A program made the translations under genes and the position numbers. A stretch of 64,000 nucleotides of DNA, taken from the NCBI GenBank assembly GCA_020161755.1, contig JAIUOS010000008.1:87373-151372 (forward strand), given 5' to 3'. A model generated the notes under the pieces. That model saw only the letters and a list, made by a program, of their open reading frames with translations. It ran no database searches and had not been told where the DNA came from. Positions 41,833 through 50,076 of the stretch are shown one piece after another. Position 1 is the first letter of the stretch. Every line of letters starts with the position of its first letter. The stretch is from Actinomycetota bacterium. GTDB taxonomy: Bacteria; Actinomycetota; Actinomycetes; Propionibacteriales; Propionibacteriaceae.

Positions 41833-43668
41833 TCAGGACGACTTCGCCTTCAGCGCCTTGAGCTGCTTTGCGCTCAGCCCGAGCCCGGTGGTGAGGTAGT
41901 TCTGCATCGACCCGTAGGCGGTGGTGGCGCGGTCGATGGCCGCGGTGATGCCGGCGCTCGAGGCGCCGGTCGTCCGGACGTATTCGGCCTCGACGTCCGT
42001 GTTGCTCGCACCGGCGGCGAACATGACCAGGGCGACCGCCCAGCCGGTGCGAACCTGGTTGTCCGAGCAGTGCAGAAGCACCGGGCCCTTCGTGGCCGCC
42101 ACTCTCGCCAGGACCTTGGCGAAGGCCGCGCGGTCGCTGCGTCCGGTCACGAGCTGTTCGGGGCTGTCCTCCGCACCCACGGCGTAGGACGAGCGGGCGA
42201 CGCCCGGCAGGCTCGGATCGGGACGCCGTGACCGCTCGGACGCGGTGCGCAGGTCGATGATCCGGCCACCGGCCAGGAGGCCGGCGAGCAGCGCGCGTCC
42301 GGTGGTCGAGGAGCCCTTCAGGTCACCCGAGCGGTAGACCACCCCGTAGGCCAGGCCGGACGCGGCGAGCGCGTCCCGGAAGCCGCCGGTGCCGGACAGC
42401 ACGGTCGTGCCGGGGCTGGTCGACATCCGCACGGCCCTGGACGACCACTGGACGGTGCCGTCGGTGAAGCGCTGCGTCCAGACCGCGACGCCGCGGTAGC
42501 GGGCCAGCGTCCGGTTGGAGGTCGGCAGCCCGAACGCCTCCCAGGCGCCGGTGCGCAGGTAGGTCTCGTACACCTTCCCGGAGAGCCGGTAGGCGCCGGC
42601 GCGGGTCGAGGTGGCGCCGAGCGTGGCGATCGCGTCGTTGAACCCGACCTCGACCACGACCGGGTTGTGGTCGGACGGCAGCACGTGGGCGTCGTCGTAG
42701 AACCAGTAGCTGGTGCCGTTGACCGTCCGCTGCTCGGTGTGCGGGCCGGTGGAGACTCGGTAGCTGCGGACGAGCGCGCCGCGCGGCACCCACACGTAGT
42801 CGAGGGTCTTGCCGCTGGTGCGGACGGCCTTGTAGGTCTTCACCCCGTCGACGACGGCCGTCATCGACTGGAGCGAGACCGCGCCGGGGATGGCGGTGGT
42901 GGTGCTCACCGCCCACTCCGAGGAGTTCACCAGGCCGAGCCCGGCCAGCGTGTCGAGCGGGGCGGCGTCCGCGCCGGTGCTGCCCTGGGACACATTCAGG
43001 TCGCCGGTCAGGACGAACGGCGTGGCCAGCCCGTCACTGACGGACCGGATCTCGGTGACGATCTTCCTGGCCTCGGCGACCCGGGCGGCGGCGGCCGCCG
43101 TCCCTTCCGCGGCGGCCGACAGGTGGGTGTTGAAGACGATGAACTCTGCGCCGCTGGCGCGGTCCTTCAGGGTCGCGTGGGTGATCCAGCGGTCGCGGAC
43201 GAGCGTGGTGCCGTCGCCGGTCGCGATCCTGGTGGCGCCGTCCTCGACCAGGGTGAACCGGGACGTCCGGAAGGCGATCGGGTCGGCATTGTCGAGCTGG
43301 ACGATCTGGTAGCCGCTCAGGAGTGGGACGACGGTGTGCAGCTGGAGGACGTCCGCCCCGTCCAGCTCCACGGTGTCGAGGTTCTCCTGGAAGCCGATCA
43401 CGTCCGGGTCCTCGGTGGTGATCCACGCGGCCAGCTGGTCGTCGCGCAGGTCCCAGGCGAGGTCGGCGGTGGGCACGTCGGGGAACTTGCCGGACGTGGC
43501 CGCGCCCGCGGTGAGCACGTTGTAGGTCATCACCCGTACCGACGGTGTGGACGGTTCGGCGACGGACGCCGGGGTCGAGGCGGCGGCGGGGGCGTGGCCG
43601 GCGAGGGTGAGGGCGAGCGCGAGGGCCAGCAGGAGCGGAAGGGCGCGGGGCGCTCGTCGTCTGGTCAC
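41833..43668 (-). CDS. secreted endonuclease/exonuclease/phosphatase fused to tyrosine-phosphatase-like domain
   Basis: Exported protein of 611 aa with three parts. A signal peptide (RALPLLLALALALTLAGHAP) is followed by an EEP hydrolase domain, with MTYNVLTAG (about 45), DVIGFQENLD, LTGDLNVSQG and the catalytic DAHVLPSDHNPVVV (about 325). An LGFP-like linker follows (YLRTGAWEAFGLPTS, GVAVWTQRFTDG). The C-terminus is a Y_phosphatase3-like domain with GFRDALAASG, YRSGDLKG, IIDLRTASER and the P-loop HCSDNQVRTG (about 529-538), which retains Cys and Arg. GTG at 43668 precedes the signal peptide. Possible targets are phosphoesters, lipids or nucleic acids outside the cell. The combination is unusual. 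Confidence 0.85.
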   Translation of the reverse strand: MTRRRAPRALPLLLALALALTLAGHAPAAASTPASVAEPSTPSVRVMTYNVLTAGAATSGKFPDVPTADLAWDLRDDQLAAWITTEDPDVIGFQENLDTVELDGADVLQLHTVVPLLSGYQIVQLDNADPIAFRTSRFTLVEDGATRIATGDGTTLVRDRWITHATLKDRASGAEFIVFNTHLSAAAEGTAAAAARVAEARKIVTEIRSVSDGLATPFVLTGDLNVSQGSTGADAAPLDTLAGLGLVNSSEWAVSTTTAIPGAVSLQSMTAVVDGVKTYKAVRTSGKTLDYVWVPRGALVRSYRVSTGPHTEQRTVNGTSYWFYDDAHVLPSDHNPVVVEVGFNDAIATLGATSTRAGAYRLSGKVYETYLRTGAWEAFGLPTSNRTLARYRGVAVWTQRFTDGTVQWSSRAVRMSTSPGTTVLSGTGGFRDALAASGLAYGVVYRSGDLKGSSTTGRALLAGLLAGGRIIDLRTASERSRRPDPSLPGVARSSYAVGAEDSPEQLVTGRSDRAAFAKVLARVAATKGPVLLHCSDNQVRTGWAVALVMFAAGASNTDVEAEYVRTTGASSAGITAAIDRATTAYGSMQNYLTTGLGLSAKQLKALKAKSS

Positions 43669-43761
43669 GGGAGAGTCCTTCCGATGGCCGACAGTCCCTG
43701 TTCTGCCACGGTACCTGTACGGACCTGTGGGCCACGGCGGACGGACCGAGTCAGGATCTGT

Positions 43762-43838
43762 CCCCAATCCGGTCCCGGACCGAGTTGGGAACCGTCCCCA
43801 ATCCGGTCCCGGACCGAGTTGGGAACCGTCCCCGATCC
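43762..43838. repeat. 34-bp tandem repeat, two and a partial copies
   Basis: Units start exactly 34 nt apart at 43762, 43796 and 43830 (the last partial). The unit contains CCCCAATCCGGTCCCGGACC followed by GAGTTGGGAACCGT, with the palindrome CGGTCCCGGACCG inside. It is the same unit as the array at 55959-56149. It lies between the ABC importer operon end and the exonuclease/phosphatase fusion start. Confidence 0.85.
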
Positions 43839-43864
43839 CGGCCGGCTCGTGCCTCGCCGAGCGG

Positions 43865-44725
43865 TCAGCCCTTGACGGCGCCCAGGGTGAGGCCGGCGAT
43901 CAGGTAGCGCTGGAAGGCGGCGACCACGATGACCGCGGGCAGCAGCAGCAGGATCGACGCGGCCGCGAGGGCGTTCAGGTCGATCGACTGGAACCCGATG
44001 AAGTTGAACACGCCGACCGTGGCCGTGCGCGCGTTCAGGCTGGTCAGGATCAGCGCGAAGAAGAACTCGTTCCACGACAGCAGGAACGAGATCACCGCGG
44101 CACCCACCGCACCCGAGCGGGCGAGCGGCAGCAGGATCCGCAGGAACGCCGTCCACGGGGTGCAGCCGTCGACGAGCGCCGACTCCTGGAGGTCGGCCGG
44201 GATCGCGTCGAAGGTCTCCAGCATGATCCAGGTGACGATGCCGATGACCACCAGCACGTGCATCAGGATCAGCCCGGGGATCGTGTCGAGCAGCCCCAGC
44301 CACTGGAACGTCAGGTAGAACGGCACCGCGACGACCACCGGCGGCGCCATGCGGGTCGACAGGATCCAGAACTCCAGGTTCTTGCTGCGGATCGTCCGCA
44401 GCCGGGTCAGCGAGTAGGCGCCCGGGATCGCCAGGGCGAGCGCGACCGCCGTCGACCCGAACGCGACCAGCGCCGAGTTGCGCAGCTGGTCGAGCAGCGG
44501 CACCTGGGTGAACGCCTGGACGAACGCGTCGAACTGCGGCGTGAAGAACCAGACCGGCGGGATCGCCTGGCTGTCGATCGGCGACTTGAAGGCCATCTGG
44601 CCGATCCAGTAGATCGGGAACAGGCTCCAGATCGCGAACAGCGTCAGCAGGACGGCCCGCCAGGTGCGGCCGGCCGGCGTGGTGAAACGGCTCGCCGGGT
44701 TGTGCGACTCGATGTTCTTGCGCAT
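43865..44725 (-). CDS. carbohydrate ABC transporter permease (MalG-like)
   Basis: Membrane subunit of 286 aa with six helices and the EAA loop QESALVDGCTPWTAFLRILL (about 180), the pattern of the second permease (MalG/UgpE type) of sugar importers. Start ATG shares one base with the stop of the first permease gene (TGATG). With the binding protein and permease upstream it forms a sugar importer. No ATP-binding subunit is encoded in this operon; a shared MsiK-type ATPase elsewhere is likely. Confidence 0.9.
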   Translation of the reverse strand: MRKNIESHNPASRFTTPAGRTWRAVLLTLFAIWSLFPIYWIGQMAFKSPIDSQAIPPVWFFTPQFDAFVQAFTQVPLLDQLRNSALVAFGSTAVALALAIPGAYSLTRLRTIRSKNLEFWILSTRMAPPVVVAVPFYLTFQWLGLLDTIPGLILMHVLVVIGIVTWIMLETFDAIPADLQESALVDGCTPWTAFLRILLPLARSGAVGAAVISFLLSWNEFFFALILTSLNARTATVGVFNFIGFQSIDLNALAAASILLLLPAVIVVAAFQRYLIAGLTLGAVKG

Positions 44726-45594
44726 CAGGCGTACCGGCCTTTCGCGACGAACCGCAGGGCGAGCTGGCCGAACGCGGTGGTGAGCGCGAGCAGGATCAGC
44801 GCGATCGCCGCGCCCTGGCCGAAGTTGAGGTACTGGATGCCCTGGCGGAACGCGAGCATGTTCAGCGTTGTGGTCGCGTAGCCGGGGCCGCCGCCGGTGA
44901 GCACCTGGATGCTGTCGAACGTGCGCAGCGCGTCCACGCCGCGGAAGAGGACGGCGACCAGCAGGAACGGCTTCAGCTGCGGGATGATCACGTACCGGGC
45001 GCGCTGCCACCAGCCGGCGTTGTCGATCAGCGAGGCCTCGACGAGTTCCTTCGACACGTTGGTCATGCCGCCGAACAGGATCACCAGGATGAACGGCGTC
45101 CACTGCCAGATGTCCACCACGATCAGGGTGGCCAGCGCCGTGGTCGGCGTCCCCAGCCAGTCGGGCTGGCCGAGGTGCAGGACGTCGTAGAGGAAGTAGT
45201 TGATCACGCCGAGGATGGGGTCGAGCATCACCTTCCAGCCGAACATGACCGCGACCGGCGTGGCGGCCATCGGCAGCAGCAGGATGGCCCGCAGCCAGCG
45301 GTGCTCGTGGCGCAGGTCGAACAGCACCAGCACGAGCAGGACGGCGAGGGCGAGCTCGACCGCGACGGCCACGACCGTGAAGACCACGGTCGTGACCAGC
45401 GAGTCCCAGAAGGTCTGGTCGGTGAGCAGGCCCAGGTAGTTCGCGAGACCGACGAACCGGCCCGGCTGGCCCGCCTGGGTGTCCGTGAGGCTCACCACGA
45501 CCGCGTAGACGGTGGGGTAGACCGTCAGCGCGAGGAGCATCACGACCATTGGTGCAAGCATGGCCCGCCGGAGCCGGACGTTGGTCTTCGTCAT
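44725..45594 (-). CDS. carbohydrate ABC transporter permease (MalF-like)
   Basis: Membrane subunit of 289 aa with six helices (MLAPMVVMLLALTVYPTVYA at the start) and the EAA loop KELVEASLIDNAGWWQRARY (about 180). It is the first permease of the sugar importer. It starts 4 nt after the stop of the binding protein gene and overlaps the next permease by one base, so all three are one transcript. Confidence 0.9.
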   Translation of the reverse strand: MTKTNVRLRRAMLAPMVVMLLALTVYPTVYAVVVSLTDTQAGQPGRFVGLANYLGLLTDQTFWDSLVTTVVFTVVAVAVELALAVLLVLVLFDLRHEHRWLRAILLLPMAATPVAVMFGWKVMLDPILGVINYFLYDVLHLGQPDWLGTPTTALATLIVVDIWQWTPFILVILFGGMTNVSKELVEASLIDNAGWWQRARYVIIPQLKPFLLVAVLFRGVDALRTFDSIQVLTGGGPGYATTTLNMLAFRQGIQYLNFGQGAAIALILLALTTAFGQLALRFVAKGRYA

Positions 45595-45598
45595 CAGT

Positions 45599-46978
45599 TC
45601 AGCCCAGCGCCTTCACGGCCGTCGTCTGGGCGTCGGCCAACGCCTGGGCAGCAGTGGTGTCGGACGTGATCGCGGTGTTGACCGCCCGCGCGAACGCGTC
45701 GCCGACCTCGGGCCACTTGGGGTGCATCCAGGACGCCACCATCGGCTTGGAGTCCACCTTCTCCAGGATCTGCTGGACGGTGGCCGCGTCCGCCGCCCCG
45801 AACTTGGCCTTGAACGCGTCGGACGACCACGCGCTCTTGCGCGGCGGCGTCGCGCCCCCGGCGGCCAGCAGCAGGCTGGTCGGCTTGCTCGTCGCCCACA
45901 TCAGGAACAGCCAGGCCGCGTCGGGGTTGGCGCTCTTGGCGTTGATGCCGACGATCCAGTGCCACAGGTTCGGGTTGCTGACGCCGTTCACGGACGGGAA
46001 CACCGCCCCGGCGACCTTGTCGGCAACCTTGCTCTTGCTGGTGTTCTTCAGGTCTGCCAGCGCGTTGCTGGAGTCCTGCATCATGCCCGCCCGGCCCTGC
46101 TGCATGGCCGTGTTGATCTCCAGCCAGTCCCACGTCGAGACGCCCGCGGGGCCGCCGGCCTTCAGGATGTCGGCGTACATCTGGACGCCCTTGATGGTCT
46201 CGGGGCTGCTCAGGGCCGCCTTGCCGTCCGGGTCGATGATGTAGCCGCCGTAGGTGAACACGTAGCCCGCCGCCGGCCAGGCCACGGCACCGGCCGTCGG
46301 CTTCCCGCGCAGGGCGATGCCGGCCGCGACCTTGCCGGAGTCCTTGAGCGACTTGGCGGTGCTGAGCACCTCCTCGAAGGTGGCCGGCGGGGTCGGGATC
46401 AGGTCGGTGCGATAGATCTGGGTCTGCACCTCGGCGGTGATCGGCAGGCCGTAGTGGGCCTTGTCCGTCCACTTCGTGAAGTCCATGGCCGCGGTGTACA
46501 CGTCCGACAGGTCGTACCACTTCTGGTCGGTGAGCTTGCCCGACAGCTGGTTGTCCAGCGGCGCCAGCCAGCCCGAGCCGACGCCCTGGCCGTAGGACGG
46601 CACCATGAACACGTCCGGGGTGGCGGCGCCCGAGCCGAGCGCGACCGGGAGCTTGCTGCCGTACTGCTCCTCGCCCGAGATGTCCATCTTCACGGTGATG
46701 CCGGTGAGCGCCTGGAACTGCGGCAGGAGCGGCTGGAGCGCGGTCACCCACTGGTGGGTCGAACCGGCGAAGACGATGGTCTTGCCCTGCTGGGACTTCC
46801 AGTCGATGCTCGCGCTGGTCCAGTCGCCGAGGTTGCCCGCGCTCGCGCTGCCGGACGCGCCGGAGCTGGGGGAGCACGCGCTCAGCAGCGGTGCGACCGC
46901 CGCTCCGGCGCCGAACATCAGGCCCGCTCTCAGCACGGAGCGTCGCGACAGGCCGTCGGGGCCCTGGTGGTTGTTCAT
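45599..46978 (-). CDS. sugar ABC transporter substrate-binding lipoprotein
   Basis: Extracytoplasmic solute-binding protein of 459 aa (family 1 type). The N-terminus SRRSVLRAG resembles a twin-arginine signal and ends in the lipobox LLSAC (about 28), so it is a lipoprotein probably exported by Tat. The body shows TIVFAGSTHQWVTALQPLLP, PDVFMVPSYGQGVGSGWLAP, and a C-terminal lobe with NPDAAWLFLMWATSK. ATG at 46978 follows an AAAGGAAT site. It heads the importer operon, divergent from the sugar-acid catabolic genes across a region with paired operators. Confidence 0.9.
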   Translation of the reverse strand: MNNHQGPDGLSRRSVLRAGLMFGAGAAVAPLLSACSPSSGASGSASAGNLGDWTSASIDWKSQQGKTIVFAGSTHQWVTALQPLLPQFQALTGITVKMDISGEEQYGSKLPVALGSGAATPDVFMVPSYGQGVGSGWLAPLDNQLSGKLTDQKWYDLSDVYTAAMDFTKWTDKAHYGLPITAEVQTQIYRTDLIPTPPATFEEVLSTAKSLKDSGKVAAGIALRGKPTAGAVAWPAAGYVFTYGGYIIDPDGKAALSSPETIKGVQMYADILKAGGPAGVSTWDWLEINTAMQQGRAGMMQDSSNALADLKNTSKSKVADKVAGAVFPSVNGVSNPNLWHWIVGINAKSANPDAAWLFLMWATSKPTSLLLAAGGATPPRKSAWSSDAFKAKFGAADAATVQQILEKVDSKPMVASWMHPKWPEVGDAFARAVNTAITSDTTAAQALADAQTTAVKALG

Positions 46979-47117
46979 CAGCGAATTCCTTTCCCGAAGT
47001 GACGGTCCGACGGTTGACGCACGCGGCGCGGATCTTCGCCGGCCCCCCTTGATGCGGCGGACTACCACGGCTGCCTCATCGGGGCGGAAGTCGCCCCCTC
47101 CGGGCGACCTCTGCGTT

Positions 47118-47140
47118 AATCATCTGATAATCAGACTAAT
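47118..47140. promoter_or_regulatory. operator for importer operon (TCTGATAATCAGA)
   Basis: The core near-palindrome TCTGATAATCAGA (47123-47135) is flanked by AATCA and CTAAT. It overlaps the presumed -10 of the minus-strand importer promoter. An almost identical site in opposite orientation lies at 47267-47289. A FadR-type GntR regulator gene (51846) is the obvious candidate binder. Confidence 0.6.
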
Positions 47141-47266
47141 ACTGTCGGCACGGCAGGTGTCAACAGCCGACTTGTCACAGAACGGTCACGGTGTCGAGAC
47201 TCCTGAGGGGCCGAAGGCCGGTCCGGACGCCCTGCGGACGGCCGATTGACAGGCCTCTTGGAGCGA

Positions 47267-47289
47267 AATAGTCTGATAATCAGATGATT
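47267..47289. promoter_or_regulatory. operator for catabolic operon (TCTGATAATCAGA)
   Basis: Core TCTGATAATCAGA (47272-47284) with flanks AATAG and TGATT, the reverse-oriented twin of 47118-47140. It lies 12 to 30 nt before the SDR gene start and overlaps the presumed -10 and leader, so binding should block transcription. Confidence 0.6.
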
Positions 47290-47301
47290 GGAGGAGAGCC
47301 C

Positions 47302-48090
47302 ATGTGGTCTGGCAAGACCGTCGTGGTGACAGGTTCGACGCGAGGCATCGGACTCGCGGTGGCACGCGCCTTCGCCGGCGCCGGCGCCGCGGTGCTCGTC
47401 CACGGGCGTGACCAGGTGGCGGGCGAGCGCATCGTCGCCGACCTCGCCGCCGCTGGCGGACGCGCGACGTTCGCCGCGATCGACCTCACTGACCCCCTCG
47501 CCCCCCAAGCCCTGGTGGACGCCGCGCTCGCCTGGTCGGGACGCCTGGACGTCCTGGTCAACAACGCCGGCGCCAACACCTTCACCGGTGTGCTGTCGAC
47601 GAGCCTGGACGAGTGGGACCAGGCCCTGAACCTCGACCTGCGGGCGGCCTGGCTGGCGACGGTCGCCGCCGCCGCAGTGATGGCCCCGGGCAGCGCGATC
47701 GTGAACGTCTCGTCCAACCACGCGTTCGCCACCATCCCGGGAGCGTTCCCGTACAACGTGGCCAAGGCCGGCATGATCGCGCTCACCCAGTCCAGCGCCC
47801 TGGAGCTGTCCGACCGCGGGATCCGCGTCAACGCACTGTGCCCTGGCTACATCGACACCCCGATCAACGAGGCGTTCTTCGGCACGTTCCCCGACCCCGC
47901 CGCCGAGCGGCGCCGGGTCGAGCAGATCCACCCGGTGCGTCGGATGGGGACGGTCGACGAGGTCGCCGAGGCCGTGCTGTTCCTCGCGTCCGACACCTGC
48001 GGTTTCATGACCGGCTCGACCCTGACGCTGGACGGGGGCAGGTCGGCGCTTCTCCAGGATCCAGTACTCACAGAAGAACGAGGTCAATGA
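47302..48090 (+). CDS. SDR-family oxidoreductase
   Basis: Classical short-chain dehydrogenase of 262 aa: cofactor motif TGSTRGIGLAVARAFAG (about 10-25), NNAG in VLVNNAGANTFTG (about 88), catalytic Ser in VNVSSNHAF (about 138) and Tyr/Lys in YNVAKAG (about 152). ATG at 47302 follows GGAGGAG. It is the first gene of the sugar-acid operon and overlaps the MDR gene by ATGA. A likely job is oxidation of a sugar or of a 2-keto-3-deoxy acid with NAD(P). The precise substrate is not fixed by sequence alone. Confidence 0.88.
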   Translation: MWSGKTVVVTGSTRGIGLAVARAFAGAGAAVLVHGRDQVAGERIVADLAAAGGRATFAAIDLTDPLAPQALVDAALAWSGRLDVLVNNAGANTFTGVLSTSLDEWDQALNLDLRAAWLATVAAAAVMAPGSAIVNVSSNHAFATIPGAFPYNVAKAGMIALTQSSALELSDRGIRVNALCPGYIDTPINEAFFGTFPDPAAERRRVEQIHPVRRMGTVDEVAEAVLFLASDTCGFMTGSTLTLDGGRSALLQDPVLTEERGQ

Positions 48091-49199
48091 TGACTACCTA
48101 CCAGGCACCGTGCATCCCGGGTGTGGGTGAGCCCGCGACGGTCGAGTCGTACGAGCTGCCCGCCGTCCCCGCCGACGGCATCCTGATCAAGGTCGAGCTC
48201 GGCGGCGTCTGCGCCACCGACCTCCACCTCGGGCTGGGCCACATTCCGGGTATCGCCTTCCCGCTCAACCCCGGGCACGAGACCTGCGGCATCGTCACCG
48301 AGGTCGGCGCCGACTTCGGCACCGACGTCCTGGGCCGCGAGCTCACCGTGGGCAGCCGGGTCGCGGTCATGCCGGCAACCCCGTGCGGCCACTGCCGCCA
48401 CTGCCTCCAGCGCAGCCCGTACCCCGACTGCGCGAACTGGGACGTCGTCGGCTTCTCCAACCCGACCACCCGGCCCCACGCCGGCGGCTGGGGACAGTAC
48501 CTGCTGCTGCACTCCGGCGCCCGCCTGTTCGTCACCGAGGGCAGCCCCGAGGCCGCCGTCCTCGCCGAGCCGGCGGCCACTCCGGCAGAGGGCCTGCTGC
48601 GCGCCGGCCTGCGCTTCGGCGACTCGGTGCTGGTCCAGGGTTCGGGAACCGTGGGCCTGCTGGCCATCGCGATCGCCGCCGCGGCGGGCGCGTCCCGGAT
48701 CTCCGTGATCGGCGGCCCCGCCCGTCGGCTCGAGCTGGCCACGACGCTGGGCGCGAGCGCCACCTTCGACATCGCCACCTCCGGGTCGGCCGCCGACCGC
48801 CGCCAGGCGGTGCTCGCGTCCTCCCCCGACGGCGTTGGCTTCGACGTGGTGGTGGAGTGCGCAGGCGCGCCCGCGGCCTTCGCCGAAGGGCTGGGCTACC
48901 TGCGCCGCGGCGGCGTCTACGTCGAACTCGGGCACTTCTCCGACGTCGGCACCGTGCCGATCAACCCCTACCTCGACATCCTCAGCCGCGACGTGCGCCT
49001 GGTGAGCAGCTCCGGCTACACCGCCGACTCCTTCCGCCGGGCGCTCGGCGTCACCGAGGGCCTGGGCGACCTCGCGTCCCGGATCATCACCCACCGGCTG
49101 CCGATGGACCGCGGGCAGGACGCCATGGACGCGCTGCGCCAGGGCTGGCAGCTCGACGGCGAGCAGGTCGGCAAGATCGTCATCGACCCCTGGCTCTGA
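48087..49199 (+). CDS. zinc-binding MDR-family dehydrogenase
   Basis: Medium-chain dehydrogenase of 370 aa. The catalytic zinc ligands lie in GGVCATDLHLGLG and NPGHETCG, a four-Cys structural zinc loop is CGHCRHCLQRSPYPDC, and the cofactor fold is VLVQGSGTVGLLAIAIAAAA (about 183). Such enzymes oxidise sugars or polyols with NAD(P). It overlaps the SDR stop (ATGA); a second ATG directly follows. In this operon it may provide the sugar-to-lactone or alcohol oxidation step. Confidence 0.88.
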   Translation: MMTTYQAPCIPGVGEPATVESYELPAVPADGILIKVELGGVCATDLHLGLGHIPGIAFPLNPGHETCGIVTEVGADFGTDVLGRELTVGSRVAVMPATPCGHCRHCLQRSPYPDCANWDVVGFSNPTTRPHAGGWGQYLLLHSGARLFVTEGSPEAAVLAEPAATPAEGLLRAGLRFGDSVLVQGSGTVGLLAIAIAAAAGASRISVIGGPARRLELATTLGASATFDIATSGSAADRRQAVLASSPDGVGFDVVVECAGAPAAFAEGLGYLRRGGVYVELGHFSDVGTVPINPYLDILSRDVRLVSSSGYTADSFRRALGVTEGLGDLASRIITHRLPMDRGQDAMDALRQGWQLDGEQVGKIVIDPWL

Positions 49200-49269
49200 C
49201 GAGCCCAACGGTGCCGTCCGCACGGGCGGCACCGGTTCCCCCAACACCCTCATCAGGAAGGCAAGGACG

Positions 49270-50076
49270 ATGGGCAGCGACAACGCGGTGCTCGTGGCCG
49301 GCGATGTGACGGCACAGGTCAACCCCGACGGCGCCCGGCTGGAGTCGTTGGTCGTGCACGGACACGAACTGATCGTGCCGCTGGACGCCGAGGGCCCGAT
49401 CTTCAGCGGCGCGTTCCCGATGATCCCCTGGTGCGGCCTGGTGCGGGACGCGCGCCTGGACGTCGACGGACAGGAGGTGGCGCTGGCCGCCGACTGGGAC
49501 GTCCACGCCCTGCACGGCGTGGTCAAGGACGCGGCGTGGACCGTCGACGAGGCGACCCCCGAGGCGGTCGCGCTGGCGGTCGACCTGCCCGACGCCTGGC
49601 CGTTCGGCGGACGCGCGTCCGCGCGCTTCGCGCTCACCGGCCACTCGCTGGCGATCACCTGGACGGTCGAGGCCGGCGCGCAGGACATGCCGGCCGCGAT
49701 CGGCTGGCACCCGTGGTTCACCCGGCGCGTCGCGTCCGCCGACCTCGAGGTCGGCCAGGGCTTCACCGCCCAGTGGGCGCGGTCGGCCGACGGCGTGCCG
49801 CTGGACGCCTGGAAGCCGGTCGCGCCACCCCCGTGGGACGACTCGTTCCTGGCGTCGGCCCCGGTCACGCTGACGTGGGGCGACGCGGTCCAGCTCACGC
49901 TGCGCGGCAGCGGGGGCGTGTACAGCGTCTACGACGGGCGCGAGTTGGGCGTGGTGGTCGCGGCCCAGACCTCGCCCCACGAACGACTGGGGCACCGCCT
50001 CCAGCCGGGCGCTGCACTGAGCCTCGCGGTCGAACTGGCCTGGGGCGAGCCGGAAGGGACCCCGAGCCATGAGTGA
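49270..50076 (+). CDS. aldose 1-epimerase family protein
   Basis: Mutarotase-like protein of 268 aa: LESLVVHGHELIV, FPMIPWCGLVRDARLDVDG, HALHGVVKDAAW (the catalytic His motif, about 79), and IGWHPWFTRRV (second His, about 140). It would interconvert alpha and beta anomers of the imported sugar, supplying the form the dehydrogenases need. GGAAGGCAAGGAC precedes the ATG. The stop overlaps the dehydratase start by 8 nt. Confidence 0.87.
   Translation: MGSDNAVLVAGDVTAQVNPDGARLESLVVHGHELIVPLDAEGPIFSGAFPMIPWCGLVRDARLDVDGQEVALAADWDVHALHGVVKDAAWTVDEATPEAVALAVDLPDAWPFGGRASARFALTGHSLAITWTVEAGAQDMPAAIGWHPWFTRRVASADLEVGQGFTAQWARSADGVPLDAWKPVAPPPWDDSFLASAPVTLTWGDAVQLTLRGSGGVYSVYDGRELGVVVAAQTSPHERLGHRLQPGAALSLAVELAWGEPEGTPSHE

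Larger units (their letters stand above)
46979..47301. promoter_or_regulatory. divergent promoter region between importer and catabolic operons
   Basis: 323 nt without a gene. Both directions show a TTGACA box followed by TAGTCT embedded in an operator. On the plus strand TTGACA is at 47246-47251 and TAGTCT at 47269-47274 (17-nt spacer). On the minus strand there is a mirror arrangement with about a 19-nt spacer near 47136-47166. The rest (46979-47110) holds the importer leader; nothing else recognised. Confidence 0.5.

Noticed and set aside
43865..46978. Complete ABC importer including ATPase
   Set aside because: Only the binding protein and two permeases are present; no ATP-binding gene lies in or near this operon.
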